Shown here: positions 45,561-56,154 of the stretch, one piece after another
Layout: every line of letters begins with the position of its first letter
How positions within the stretch are numbered: the first letter of the stretch is position 1
From: Agelas oroides
Lineage: Eukaryota; Porifera; Demospongiae; Agelasida; Agelasidae
NCBI GenBank assembly: GCA_949130485.1
Contig: OX422189.1
Span: forward strand, 10,191,177-10,255,176
DNA length: 64,000 bases
Direction of reading: 5' to 3'
Position numbers and translations under genes: made by a program
Notes under the pieces: generated by a model
Told to the model about the DNA's origin: nothing
Database searches by the model: none
Seen by the model: only the letters and a program-made list of their open reading frames with translations

Positions 45561-46796
45561 TGCTCATCATGTGGACACGCGTTCACTGGACAGACTGGGG
45601 CTGTACATCCCGAGGAGAGACACCTCCAGGGTCTTTGTTAACCCTGCTGGCACCATCCCTCAATCCCTCACCAGCCATATATGGTAAGTGCAACAGACCC
45701 TCCCCACCTTCAGTTTTTGGTGTCAGAAATCCTGGGAATGAGGCTAGCAGTAAACCACTGTGATCCTCATACACAATTAAACTATGTTAGTATTAACAGT
45801 TCTCCTTTACCTGACAGGTCTGAAGCATCGCTCCCGTGGCCACAGGGTGAGTGACACCCACATATCAATGTCTGCCCCCTCAACACACACTACCGACCTC
45901 TATGGCTACACACCTACTAAGTATATCTCAGATACACAACGTGTAACTATCAGTATTGATCAGGAGATTGAGCAAGTGTTTGGGCCTGATGAAGGGAGCA
46001 TCGGGTCAGATTCAGTGCTAGGGCAATATGAGGAGGACTCGGAGGGAACTAGCCAGCAATGGAGTGTAGAGGAGAGTGGAGGGGGAGAAGGAGAGAAAGA
46101 GATGGAAGAGAGGGCTGCAAGTAGCATTTCAGTTTCAAAGAGTTTTGAAGAGCTTCAGAATTTTTTTTAGATCTTGAGAGATCTCAGGGCTTTGACGTGT
46201 CACTGACAATGCACTCTAAGGAAGTTGAAAATTCTGCAGAAACCAAATCCAACATTTCAAATTCTTCAACACAAGTTTCTATAAATGGAACCCAGAAAAC
46301 TGTGGAATCTGAAAGTACGAAGCCAGAGGAAAGTTTCACTTGTAAATTTGAGATGGAAAATGTAACCTCTCAGAAATCACCTGAGACTCAGAATGTTAGC
46401 TCTGCCATAAGGAAGATTGGGGACGAGCCAGAACTACTGGATCTAATCTCCCCCATAGCACAAAAGATGACTGATGACATCCTCAGAGAAGGTTCCTCAA
46501 GTTCCGTAAGCAGCTCTGAGACCACTGCTACTGCAACTGCTAACCAGAAGCTCCTGAGGGAAGCAGGTGATATCCAGTTCATTGATCGAGGACTACAAAC
46601 AAGCTTTGTGAAGGCTGCCCCCTCACCACAGTCAAGTGGAGGCATATCACCTGCAGCCTCAAGCACTAATGACAGACCTTCCTCGGGTACAACCAGCCGT
46701 CCTCAGTCAGCTGGCTTCCAACTTGCCTCTGGGAGATCTAGCCGCATCTTTATTGATCTGATCAGCTTGCAGACACCCCAGACTGACCAGGATTGA
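45561..46796 (+). pseudogene. Truncated, frame-shifted copy of gene X exons 4-5
   Basis: Copies of exon 4 (45561-45683) and exon 5 (45818-46796) of the gene at 36627, with the intron between them. Exon 4 carries a 4-bp duplication (CAAT near 45660). Exon 5 has a lengthened T-run that creates a stop after SFEELQNFF (46168) and a deletion just after it. Exons 1-3 are absent. The last 600 bp are almost unchanged. An AATAAA remains at 46983-46988. Its recent origin is inferred from the high similarity. Confidence 0.9.
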
Positions 46797-47019
46797 CTGC
46801 ATATTATCAATTTGTACACTTTTATCTTAGCAACAACAATTGTGTTTATATTTCCATCCACTTGATTTTAGGCATACAGTTCAACTAAAAATAGACTGAT
46901 TCACTGCACTAGATAAAGGTGTACTTAATACAGTAAATTCCAACTCTACTAATGTCTAAAAATAACTGAGAATTTGTGTGGAAATAAAAAGTCAGAAATA
47001 TATATTGTTCCAATGTGAG

Positions 47020-50000
47020 TTAATCCATGAGCTGTAGGGATTTCCTTCTTGTCTTTTGTTCCATGATGTTCATTTTGAAGGGGCTCCCTGGGATGTGTGT
47101 CTCTGACCATGTGATATCCACTGTGTACAGCCCAGCAAGGTTGGGGTCATAGTGTACAAGAATTGTGCGCTCATTCTCCGGGTGGTGACGCATGTTGATC
47201 TTAAATGCTCCTTTTGGTCCGTGTACTTGCACCACTAAGGCACCTGACCCTGCTTCCTCAGTCTCAATAGCGAAATTCCCTTCTTGACCAATGTAGCCAT
47301 CTTCAAGTCCAGAACCATATGCCTTCACCTTTTCTGAAGCTGGAGGCATCGTGTCTGCATCAGAACTGATGGAGGAGCTATAATGGCCTTGGAGATCAAA
47401 CTGCACACTGAATGGACTTCCAAGGATGTGCTTTCCATCAAACTGCACAGCTATCTCATGACGGCCGCTTAATTGAGGAATTATATCACATTCGTACAAG
47501 TTGGAACCTGCTTTTGGAGTGATGTTGATCTTGGCTGCATTTGCTGGGCGACAGGTAACATCAAGGAATCCTTTTTGGTCCCCACAATCAACATTGAAGT
47601 TGTGAGGCACTCCAATATAGAACTTCCTTTGTTGCAAATTGAGCCCAGTAATCATATACAACATGTCTGTGGTAAAGCTTACTGTGAAGGGGCTACCCTT
47701 GATGTGTACATTGTCCCACAGTATGCTAATATGATACTTGCCAGCAATGGTGGGGGTAAGTTTGCAGGTGTATGTCCCATCATTGTTGTCATAAACTTGG
47801 ACTTCCACCTTCCCTGGTCCCTTTGCATTGATGTCGAGTCTGCCAGGACCAGCATCGGCTGCAGAGATACGAAAAGAAGCAGCACCTTGGAGTGGTAGCA
47901 ATGTCTGAAATATATTTTTGTCTTTTTGATCCTCGACTATGAAGACTTTGGATGCAGCTGAATCTGCAATAACCATTAGTGGGCTACCCGGAATCTCGGA
48001 ATCACCTTTCTTAATGTGAACAAGGTAGACACCTAAGGCATTTGGGAAGAAGTTGATACAATGTGTACCATCTGTTTCACGATGGATGAATGTCTTACAA
48101 GCTTTCATGGGACCGTTTGTCATGGCTTTCAGGTGTGATTGTGTCTCGGCTTCATCTAAACATGCAATCAAATTGACCATCTTTCCAGCTGGCACTGTGT
48201 TTGCCTGTTTATAATTGTCCGCAAGAGAGCCCTTCTCCACTGCTTTGATGAAAAATGGACTACCTTCAATCTGCTCGTTTTTAACTGTCAGCTCTAGAGT
48301 GTAATCATCTGGAATACTGGGTGAAAAACAAATTGTCTGTGACCTCTCATTCGTCTCTGATGTTAGCTGAACTTCTCCAGAGTTCTTCCCAGTGCAGTGG
48401 GCCAGCATAAACGTGTCTTCAGTCGTGGACTTTGGTTTGGTCGCAATGATGTTAATCTGTTGTCCAACTTCTACCAAGTTTGTAGCACTACTTCCTTTCA
48501 ATAAATGCTTGATATCTGGTTCACACAGGTCTAACACTGGTATCTTGAAGGGACAGCCAGGCACAGGCTTCCCGCCCCACATGACAACCACATTATGAAC
48601 CCCAGTGATGTTTGGAATATAGTCTACTTTGTAGCTTCCTCCATGTTCCAACTCTGTGACGGTGAGTGTGGAGTCCTTTCCACCAGGAGGCACTGAGCTT
48701 TGTACAAAGAGTTCCCCCATGCCAGCATCTGTCACGTCTACCGTGAAGCTAAAGAGTTCTCCAATGTATGCTTTGCAATCAGGCAAATTCACTTTACAAG
48801 CTTTTTCATTTGCAGGTGTAGTGAATATCACATTGTACGGACATCCAGGGATTTCCTCCCCTCCGAGTGAAACATGGATGGCATATGCACCTGGGATTTG
48901 AGGACTAAATCTCAACTCAAATTTGCCTTGCACAATTTCGACCATTTTAATCTCACATTGTGTGCCACTCTGCTCGTGGGTTGCATACGACTGGAAGTCA
49001 GTGAGATTGCAGCCGGCATTGATTACAACTATGAATGGCCTTCCAAGCAAATAGGTCTTTGCTGTATACCCACCACCTAGATCGAATTTCAATGGAGAAC
49101 CTGGTATGGGTTCATTTGCCCATAGGAGATGCAATACGTAAATACCAGGGGCTCTTGGTAGGAATGAAATGTTATAGATCTGTGGGTTTTCTTCATCACT
49201 CTTGACAATAACTTTGGACCGTTTTCCTTTTCGTGAAGGTCCTTCCACAGTGACCTTGAGCATCCCGTCTCCTGCCATTGTTGCATCAACTCCAAGGCTA
49301 ATGGGGACATTGACTTCAGGTGAAGCGGGGATATCTTGAAGACCGATGATTTGGCACTTGGATGGGTCAACTGGCATAATGTAATGAAGTAAATATGGGC
49401 TCTGAGGAACGGGCTCTCCATTACACTCCACTTGCAAGGTGTAGTGGTCTGGTTTGTCGGGATCAAAGCAGATTTCTAGTGTGTTGTCTGGGTTTTGTGA
49501 TAGCTTGACTTCACCAGGGCCTGTCCTCTCTCCAGTGACAGATGCAACTATTGTTGATAATTCAACATCTCCTGAGACCACAACAGTGACAGGTTCTCCC
49601 ACATAGATTGTGAGTTCCAGCTCACTCTTGTCTCCATTATCAATCTCAGGTTCAACTTCCATTTGGAGGAACTCTGGTGGAATGAACAAAGATTCTTCTT
49701 GGCATTCAATGTGGTGCATTTCGACCATATCTTCACCCACCATCACTCTTGGAACTAGATCAATCTCGAATGGAGAATCGTTCACCTCGGTACCTTCAAA
49801 GTACACAAAGAGGTGGTACACATCTTCTCTAGTGGGCTTGAATGAAATGGTGTAACTGTATGTCGTGGTACTTGTGATCTTTACTGGAGTTTGACCACAT
49901 TTCTCACCACTACACTCAGCAGTGAGAACACCTGGTCCTGCCATAAGTGTATTCACTTCTAACTCAACTGGTTTGCCAGATGTGGTAAAGCTTGGTGCCC

Positions 50001-53000
50001 CACACTCCACACGACTGGGAGCGACCAGTTTGATTGTGAATGGTGAGCCCTGGATAGACTTCTCAGCCCAGAAAACTTCCACATTGTAAGCATCAGACCG
50101 AGTAGGTATGAAAGTAACCTCATGGCTATGAGGTGAAATCTCTTTGAGATTTGTTGCTTGGGCACCAGCCAGCTCCCCTGTTACGTGTGCTGTGAGGTTC
50201 CCTCTCCCTGCTGCTGATGTATCAAAAGAGAGCACTGCTGGACCTCCGAGTTCTTTTGCCATTCTTGTACCCGTGTGCTTCACAAGGTTGGGCTGTGGTG
50301 GAATGAGATTGACAGAGAGGGGCGAGGTGGGGATGTGACTTTCGCCATAGTAAATAGACAAGCTGTATATTTTAGGTTGGTCAGGTTGGAATTTCACTTT
50401 GTACTTATCACGATCCAGCTTGTCAACTTGTACCAAGATGCTTTCTGTGAGGCTTCCCTTCCCTTCTGCCCTGAGGATCCCATGGCCTGCCTCAGAGCAA
50501 TCCAAGTCAACCCACACCAGGTCCCCACTTCCAGCTTCCTCTGGGATGTGTACGTCTGTAACTTTGACTTTACTGGCTTCAGCTGGTAGGAGGTTGACCT
50601 TGAACGGAGACCCAGGGACCTCTTTCCCTGACCACTGGATTGAGAGGTTGTACATATCAGGGTGGTGAGGAGTGAACATGACATCGTACACAGCTGTACT
50701 TTCTTCAGTGAGATTGAGTGGAACTGGCTCTACATCTCCATACTTTTCCCCCTTGCAAATGACAGAAAGTGTACCGTTACCGGCATTGAAGGCATCTACC
50801 TTGTAATGAACTGGCTGCAACAGCTCGTAACTCTCTGGCTCTGTCACTATGACCTTGTTGGCATCTGATGGAAGTAAGTTGATGTGGAATGGAGAACCAC
50901 TCACCTCCTCATTGGCCCAGAAGACATGGACTTGATAGACATCCTGGTGTGGTGGGGTGAATGATACTTTGTACTCATTGGGTAACATCTCTTCAATCAA
51001 GGTAGGAACTGGACCAGATGATAGACCTGTATTTTGTACAGCGAGTTTCCCCTTTCCAGCATTTGTGGTATTAAAGCAGAGCTCGATAGGGCCTCCATGT
51101 CCTTCTGGGATTGATGTACCCGTGTGCTTCACACGATTGGGCTGTGGTGGGAGGAGATTAACAGAGAGGGGTGAGCCAGAAACGTGACTTTCACCATAGT
51201 AAATAGACAAGCTGTATATTTCAGGTTGGTTAGGTTGGAATTTCACTTTGTACTTATCACGATCCAGCTTGTCAACTTGTACCAAGATGCTTTCTGTAAG
51301 GCTTCCCTTTCCTTCTGCCCTGAGGACCCCATGACCTGCCTCGGAGCAATCCAAGTCGACCCACACCAGGTCCCTGCTTCCAGCTTCCTCTGGGATGTGT
51401 ACGTCTGTCACTTTGACTTTACTAGCTTCAGCCGGTAGGAGGTTGACCTTGAATGGAGACCCAGGGACCTCTTTCCCTGACCACTGGATTGAGACCTTGT
51501 ACATATCAGGGTGGTGAGGAGTGAACATGGCATCGTACACAGCTGTACTTTCTTCAGTGAGATTGAGTGGAACTGCCTCTACATCTCCGTACTTTTCCCC
51601 TTTGCAAATGACAGAAAGCGCACCGTTACCGGCATTGAAGGCATCTACCTTGTAATGGACTGGCTGCAGCAGCTCGTAACTCTCTGGCTCTGTCACTATG
51701 ATTTTGTTAGCATCAGGTGGAAGTAAGTTGATGTGGAATGGAGAACCACTCACCTTCTCATTGGCCCAGAAGACATGGACTTGATAGACATCCTGATAGG
51801 GTGGGGTGAATGATACTTTGTACTCATTGGGTAACATCTCTTCAATCAAGGTAGGAACTGGACCAGATGATAGACCTGTATTTTGTACAGTGAGTTTTCC
51901 CTTTCCAGCATTTGTGGTATTAAAGCAGAGCTCGATAGGGCCTCCATGTCCTTCTGGGATTGATGTACCCGTGTGCTTCACACGATTGGGCTGTGGTGGG
52001 AGGAGATTGACAGAAAAGGGTGAGCCAGAAACGTGACTTTCGCCATAGTAAATAGACAAGCTGTATATTTCAGGTTGGTTAGGTTGGAATTTCACTTTGT
52101 ACTTATCACGATCCAGCTTGTCAACTTGTACTAAGATGCTTTCTGTAAGGCTTCCCTTTCCTTCTGCCCTGAGGACTCCATGACCTGCCTCGGAGCAATC
52201 CAGGTCGACCCACACCAGGTCCCCGCTTCCAGCTTCCTCTGGGATGTGTACGTCTGTCACTTTGACTTTACTGGCTTCAGCCGGTAGGAGATTGACCTTG
52301 AATGGAGACCCAGGGATCTTTTTCCCTGACCACTGGATTGAGACGTTGTACATATCAGGATGGTGAGGAGTAAAGGAGAGGTCGTACACAGCTGTACTTT
52401 CTTCATTAATACTGAGCTGAACTATCGCAATCGTCTCTCCTTTACAAATAGCAGCAAGTGCACCATTGCCGGCTTTGAAGGCATCTATCTTGTAATGGAC
52501 TGGCTGCAACAGCTCGTAACTCTCTGGCTCTGTCACTATGACCTTGTTGGCATCAGGTGGAAGTAAGTTGATGCGAAATGGAGAACCAATCACCTCCTCA
52601 TTGGCCCAGAAGACATACACTTGATAGACATCCTGGTGTGGTGGGGTGAATGACACTTTGTACTCATTGGGTAATGATTCAGTAACATCAGCAGGTACCA
52701 TGCCAGACAGCTCGCTCGTGATTTGTGCAGTGAGTTCACCCTTTCCAGCCTTGGACGTATCAAAGGAGAACTCTACTTGGCCACCACGTTTTCTTGAGAT
52801 CGAAGTACCTGTGTGCTTCACAAGGTTGGGCTGTGGTGGAATGAGATTAATGGAGAGGGGTGAGGTGGGGATGTGACTTTCGCCATAGTAAATAGACAAG
52901 CTGTATATTTCAGGTTGGTTAGGTTGGAATTTCACTTCGTACTTATCACGACCCAGCTTGTCAACTTGTACCAAGATGCTTTCTGTAAGGCTTCCCTTTC

Positions 53001-56000
53001 TTTCTGCTCTGAGGACCCCATGACCTGCCTCAGAGCAATCCAAGTCAACCCACACCAGGTCCCCACTTCCAGCTTCCTCTGGGATGTGTACGTCTGTAAC
53101 TTTGACTTTACTGGCTTCGGCCGGTAGGAGGTTGACCTTGAATGGAGACCCAGGGACCTCTTTCCCTGACCACTGGATTGAGACCTTGTACATATCAGGA
53201 TGGTGAGGAGTGAAGGAGAGGTCGTAGTGAGCTGTGCCTTCTTTGGCTATATTGAACCAGACTGCCGCTACATCTCCATACTTCTCTCCTTTGCAAATAG
53301 GCACAAGTGTGCCGTTACCGGCATTGAAGGCATCTATCTTGTAATGAACTGGCTGCAACAGCTCATAACTCTCTGGCTCTGTCACTATGATTTTGTTGGC
53401 ATCAGGTGGAAGTAAGTTGATGTGGAATGGAGAACCAATCACCTCCTCATTGGCCCAGAAGACATGGACTTGATAGACATCCTTGTGTGGTGGAGTGAAT
53501 GACACTTTGTACTCATTGGGTAATGATTCAGTAACATTTGCAGGTACCGTACCGGACAGCTTGCTCGTGATTTGTGCAGTGAGTTCACCTTTTCCAGCCA
53601 TAGAGGTATCAAAGGAAAGCTCTACTGGGTCTTCAGCTTCTTCTGGCATTGAAGTACTTGTGTGTTTCACACGATTGGCATGTGATGAGTGGAGATCAAT
53701 GGAGAATGGAGATCCATGAACATGTTGGTCTCCATAGTACACTGAGAAAATGTACACATTTGAGTTCCTGGGGTGGAAGCTCAATTGGTAGAGATCATTG
53801 CCTTTATCTTCCACCAATACTTCAGGCAGTGCATCCAGGGCACTTCCAATGGCTTCTCCACTCACCTTCCCATAGCTTGCTTCAGAACAGTCAAGCTCTA
53901 ACCAAACACTCTCACCTGTGCCGGCTTCCTTTGGAATGTGTAACTCCCCAACCTTCACCTTGTCGCCTTGTGGTGCTAGGTTGAGTGCGAAAGGAGATCC
54001 TGGGACTTCTCTGTCAGACCATTGGATTGAGAGTGTGTAGATGCCAGCTTGTTCTAGTGTGAGTGAGACGTTGTATTTTGCAGGTCCTTCTCGAGAGATG
54101 TTGACTTTGATTGTTTCTGTGTTCCCAGGATTCTCTCGTTGGCATGTTGCAGTCAGGTTTCCATTGCCAGCTTGAAGTACATTGCATTTGTAGTGGAGCA
54201 GCTGATGGAGCTGAATGGTTTTGGGGGCAGTGACTTTCACTTTGGTTGGATCTGTGGGCATGGTGTTGATGTAGAAAGGAGACTGGAGAACGTGTTGGCC
54301 TCCATACTTCACCGACAAGGTGTAGATATCTGGTTTTGGTGGGTGGAAGGATAAATTGTAGTTGCCCCGAGAGACTTTTTTGAGATTGAGTGGCACTTGA
54401 CCCACCTTGCTGCCAATGCATTTAGCTGTGACGTGTGCATTGCCAGCATCTTCAGATACAATAACCATTTCAACTGGTCCCTGGACCCCCTTAGGCATGT
54501 TTGGCCCTATGACTTTGACTTTGTGTGCATCTATTGGCCGCAAGTCAATTTCGTATGGTGATCCTTTGATTGGCTTGTCAGCCCACTTCAACTTAAGGTA
54601 GTAGATATCTCCTTCTGTGGGTACAAAGGTGACATCATAGATGTTCCTGTTGGTTTGTCTTTGTGCAACCTTTACAGGTATGCTCATAGTTTTGCTCTTG
54701 CAGGTAGCTGTCAGTGTGCCACGGCCTGCCTTGGAGGTGTCAAAGCCAATCTTGACTGCCTGTCCTGCTTGGAGAGAAGAAGCTGGGTGGTCAGCCACCA
54801 CCACCTCCTTGGCGTTGGGATGGTTGAGGTTTAGTCGCAGCGGAGACTCAGGTATTGGTTTGCCACCCCATGTTATTGATAGGTTATAATAATCTGGAGC
54901 TGATGGCTGGAGACGTATTGCAAACATTCGCCCTTCTTTTTTCTCAATTTCAACTTTGGGACGGCCAGCTTTCCCCCCAACTGCCTGTGCATCCAGCTCC
55001 CAATTATTGTTAGTTTTAGAAGCATCCACTAGAATGACTGCTGGTTTCCTTAAATCCTGAGGGACTTCAACGCTGGTCACAGTGCATTTTTCTGGGTCTG
55101 GCTTGCAACAATGCACTGTGAATGGACTTCCAGGAATGTCGTCTCCATCCCAAAACACTGAAATTGTATAACTGCCAACAAGACTTGGAAAATAGGACAC
55201 TTCAAAGTGTGTCTCGGTTTTGGCAGTTATATTGGTTTCTAGAGCCTCACCACCCTGTCTCTTCACTACTGCTGTGAGCTCTCCAAAACCTGCACCATCA
55301 TCGTACACAGAGAATTTGTTCTCTTGGTTCACTTTAGCAATGACTAAGGTTTCTCTTTCTAAGCGGCATTGAGAGGCGTCACTGACAATGACCCTAAAAG
55401 GCGACCCGTGAATATGCTGTTGATCATACCAGAGGCTCATTATGTATTTGGTGCCTTCGGATGGGAAAAACTCAACATGGAAATGATCATCTCTGCCTTT
55501 TGTTATGGTGGCTGGAATGTGTTTCTTTGTGGAGGTACTCTTCACTGATGCTGTCAAAGTTCCTATTCCAGCGGCTTTGGTTGAGACGCAGTACAACACT
55601 TTGCCAGCACTGGGCGCATTGCCTTCCTGCTGTATGCCATTGGTCAACGATGCCTCTTTTTGGCATTGTGGTGTGGTTTCAACCAAGTGGCACTTGAAAG
55701 CATCACCACGGAGAGTAAACTGCACTTGGAGAGGACTACCATGGATATGGTTACCTTCATGCTGCAGTGAGAGTGTGTGCTCTCCAACTATCTTGGGGAC
55801 AATCTGACACCAGTATGCATGTTCCTGATCAACTGGGGAGATTTCAATGTCTGCACCCTCCTCTGGCTGGCAGGTGACTTCTGGGGCACCCTCTACCAGT
55901 GTTTCACAGTTCAATTTGATCCACTGTGGTACTCCCACCCGAAAACCATTTGCTTCTAGCTCTGCAATATCACCATTTTCTGCTGAACCATTTCCTGCTG

Positions 56001-56154
56001 ATTGCTTGAGATATAACGACAAGCGACTCCTTTGACCACTGGCACTGTCATTCTCTCCATAATCTAAGCCGGAATATTCAGGATCCGTTTTCAGGAGGCT
56101 TATGGCAAATGAAGATTTCCACTGCTTTTGTCTTTTTGACGATGAGGCTGCCAT
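47020..56154 (-). CDS. Giant filamin-repeat protein, 3044 residues in one exon
   Basis: One uninterrupted minus-strand frame from MAASSSKRQKQWKSS to KSLQLMD-stop. I count 31 filamin/ABP280 Ig-like repeats, each about 95 residues and ending in a GSPF-type motif. An acidic linker follows repeat 22 (MHHIECQEESLFIPPEF). No calponin-homology actin-binding pair precedes the repeats, so it is filamin-like rather than a true filamin. It is probably a cytoplasmic scaffold or crosslinking rod, as there is no signal peptide or membrane span. Repeats 9-20 are four nearly identical three-repeat modules of about 846 bp (50270-53650). Vertebrate filamins have 24 repeats spread over many exons, so the length and lack of introns are unusual. 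Its last two repeats are duplicated at 38696-39262. It converges with the broken gene X copy 223 bp away. Confidence 0.92.
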   Translation of the reverse strand: MAASSSKRQKQWKSSFAISLLKTDPEYSGLDYGENDSASGQRSRLSLYLKQSAGNGSAENGDIAELEANGFRVGVPQWIKLNCETLVEGAPEVTCQPEEGADIEISPVDQEHAYWCQIVPKIVGEHTLSLQHEGNHIHGSPLQVQFTLRGDAFKCHLVETTPQCQKEASLTNGIQQEGNAPSAGKVLYCVSTKAAGIGTLTASVKSTSTKKHIPATITKGRDDHFHVEFFPSEGTKYIMSLWYDQQHIHGSPFRVIVSDASQCRLERETLVIAKVNQENKFSVYDDGAGFGELTAVVKRQGGEALETNITAKTETHFEVSYFPSLVGSYTISVFWDGDDIPGSPFTVHCCKPDPEKCTVTSVEVPQDLRKPAVILVDASKTNNNWELDAQAVGGKAGRPKVEIEKKEGRMFAIRLQPSAPDYYNLSITWGGKPIPESPLRLNLNHPNAKEVVVADHPASSLQAGQAVKIGFDTSKAGRGTLTATCKSKTMSIPVKVAQRQTNRNIYDVTFVPTEGDIYYLKLKWADKPIKGSPYEIDLRPIDAHKVKVIGPNMPKGVQGPVEMVIVSEDAGNAHVTAKCIGSKVGQVPLNLKKVSRGNYNLSFHPPKPDIYTLSVKYGGQHVLQSPFYINTMPTDPTKVKVTAPKTIQLHQLLHYKCNVLQAGNGNLTATCQRENPGNTETIKVNISREGPAKYNVSLTLEQAGIYTLSIQWSDREVPGSPFALNLAPQGDKVKVGELHIPKEAGTGESVWLELDCSEASYGKVSGEAIGSALDALPEVLVEDKGNDLYQLSFHPRNSNVYIFSVYYGDQHVHGSPFSIDLHSSHANRVKHTSTSMPEEAEDPVELSFDTSMAGKGELTAQITSKLSGTVPANVTESLPNEYKVSFTPPHKDVYQVHVFWANEEVIGSPFHINLLPPDANKIIVTEPESYELLQPVHYKIDAFNAGNGTLVPICKGEKYGDVAAVWFNIAKEGTAHYDLSFTPHHPDMYKVSIQWSGKEVPGSPFKVNLLPAEASKVKVTDVHIPEEAGSGDLVWVDLDCSEAGHGVLRAERKGSLTESILVQVDKLGRDKYEVKFQPNQPEIYSLSIYYGESHIPTSPLSINLIPPQPNLVKHTGTSISRKRGGQVEFSFDTSKAGKGELTAQITSELSGMVPADVTESLPNEYKVSFTPPHQDVYQVYVFWANEEVIGSPFRINLLPPDANKVIVTEPESYELLQPVHYKIDAFKAGNGALAAICKGETIAIVQLSINEESTAVYDLSFTPHHPDMYNVSIQWSGKKIPGSPFKVNLLPAEASKVKVTDVHIPEEAGSGDLVWVDLDCSEAGHGVLRAEGKGSLTESILVQVDKLDRDKYKVKFQPNQPEIYSLSIYYGESHVSGSPFSVNLLPPQPNRVKHTGTSIPEGHGGPIELCFNTTNAGKGKLTVQNTGLSSGPVPTLIEEMLPNEYKVSFTPPYQDVYQVHVFWANEKVSGSPFHINLLPPDANKIIVTEPESYELLQPVHYKVDAFNAGNGALSVICKGEKYGDVEAVPLNLTEESTAVYDAMFTPHHPDMYKVSIQWSGKEVPGSPFKVNLLPAEASKVKVTDVHIPEEAGSRDLVWVDLDCSEAGHGVLRAEGKGSLTESILVQVDKLDRDKYKVKFQPNQPEIYSLSIYYGESHVSGSPLSVNLLPPQPNRVKHTGTSIPEGHGGPIELCFNTTNAGKGKLAVQNTGLSSGPVPTLIEEMLPNEYKVSFTPPHQDVYQVHVFWANEEVSGSPFHINLLPSDANKVIVTEPESYELLQPVHYKVDAFNAGNGTLSVICKGEKYGDVEPVPLNLTEESTAVYDVMFTPHHPDMYNLSIQWSGKEVPGSPFKVNLLPAEASKVKVTDVHIPEEAGSGDLVWVDLDCSEAGHGILRAEGKGSLTESILVQVDKLDRDKYKVKFQPDQPKIYSLSIYYGESHIPTSPLSVNLIPPQPNLVKHTGTRMAKELGGPAVLSFDTSAAGRGNLTAHVTGELAGAQATNLKEISPHSHEVTFIPTRSDAYNVEVFWAEKSIQGSPFTIKLVAPSRVECGAPSFTTSGKPVELEVNTLMAGPGVLTAECSGEKCGQTPVKITSTTTYSYTISFKPTREDVYHLFVYFEGTEVNDSPFEIDLVPRVMVGEDMVEMHHIECQEESLFIPPEFLQMEVEPEIDNGDKSELELTIYVGEPVTVVVSGDVELSTIVASVTGERTGPGEVKLSQNPDNTLEICFDPDKPDHYTLQVECNGEPVPQSPYLLHYIMPVDPSKCQIIGLQDIPASPEVNVPISLGVDATMAGDGMLKVTVEGPSRKGKRSKVIVKSDEENPQIYNISFLPRAPGIYVLHLLWANEPIPGSPLKFDLGGGYTAKTYLLGRPFIVVINAGCNLTDFQSYATHEQSGTQCEIKMVEIVQGKFELRFSPQIPGAYAIHVSLGGEEIPGCPYNVIFTTPANEKACKVNLPDCKAYIGELFSFTVDVTDAGMGELFVQSSVPPGGKDSTLTVTELEHGGSYKVDYIPNITGVHNVVVMWGGKPVPGCPFKIPVLDLCEPDIKHLLKGSSATNLVEVGQQINIIATKPKSTTEDTFMLAHCTGKNSGEVQLTSETNERSQTICFSPSIPDDYTLELTVKNEQIEGSPFFIKAVEKGSLADNYKQANTVPAGKMVNLIACLDEAETQSHLKAMTNGPMKACKTFIHRETDGTHCINFFPNALGVYLVHIKKGDSEIPGSPLMVIADSAASKVFIVEDQKDKNIFQTLLPLQGAASFRISAADAGPGRLDINAKGPGKVEVQVYDNNDGTYTCKLTPTIAGKYHISILWDNVHIKGSPFTVSFTTDMLYMITGLNLQQRKFYIGVPHNFNVDCGDQKGFLDVTCRPANAAKINITPKAGSNLYECDIIPQLSGRHEIAVQFDGKHILGSPFSVQFDLQGHYSSSISSDADTMPPASEKVKAYGSGLEDGYIGQEGNFAIETEEAGSGALVVQVHGPKGAFKINMRHHPENERTILVHYDPNLAGLYTVDITWSETHIPGSPFKMNIMEQKTRRKSLQLMD
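50270..53650 (-). repeat. Four tandem 846-bp modules inside the filamin-repeat gene
   Basis: The marker CCCGTGTGCTTCACACGATT (and close variants) recurs at about 50268, 51118, 51965 and 52808, and in diverged form at 53650. Each module encodes three filamin repeats (HINLLPPDANK, FKVNLLPAEASKVKVTDVHI, SVNLLPPQPN types). All copies keep frame. The near identity indicates recent amplification or continuing homogenisation. Confidence 0.9.

Noticed and set aside
47473-55959. Many plus-strand frames of 60-140 codons opposite the filamin genes, including 60762-61601 and 62335-63174
   Set aside because: They are shadows of the strongly coding minus strand. Those that recur do so because the filamin modules recur.
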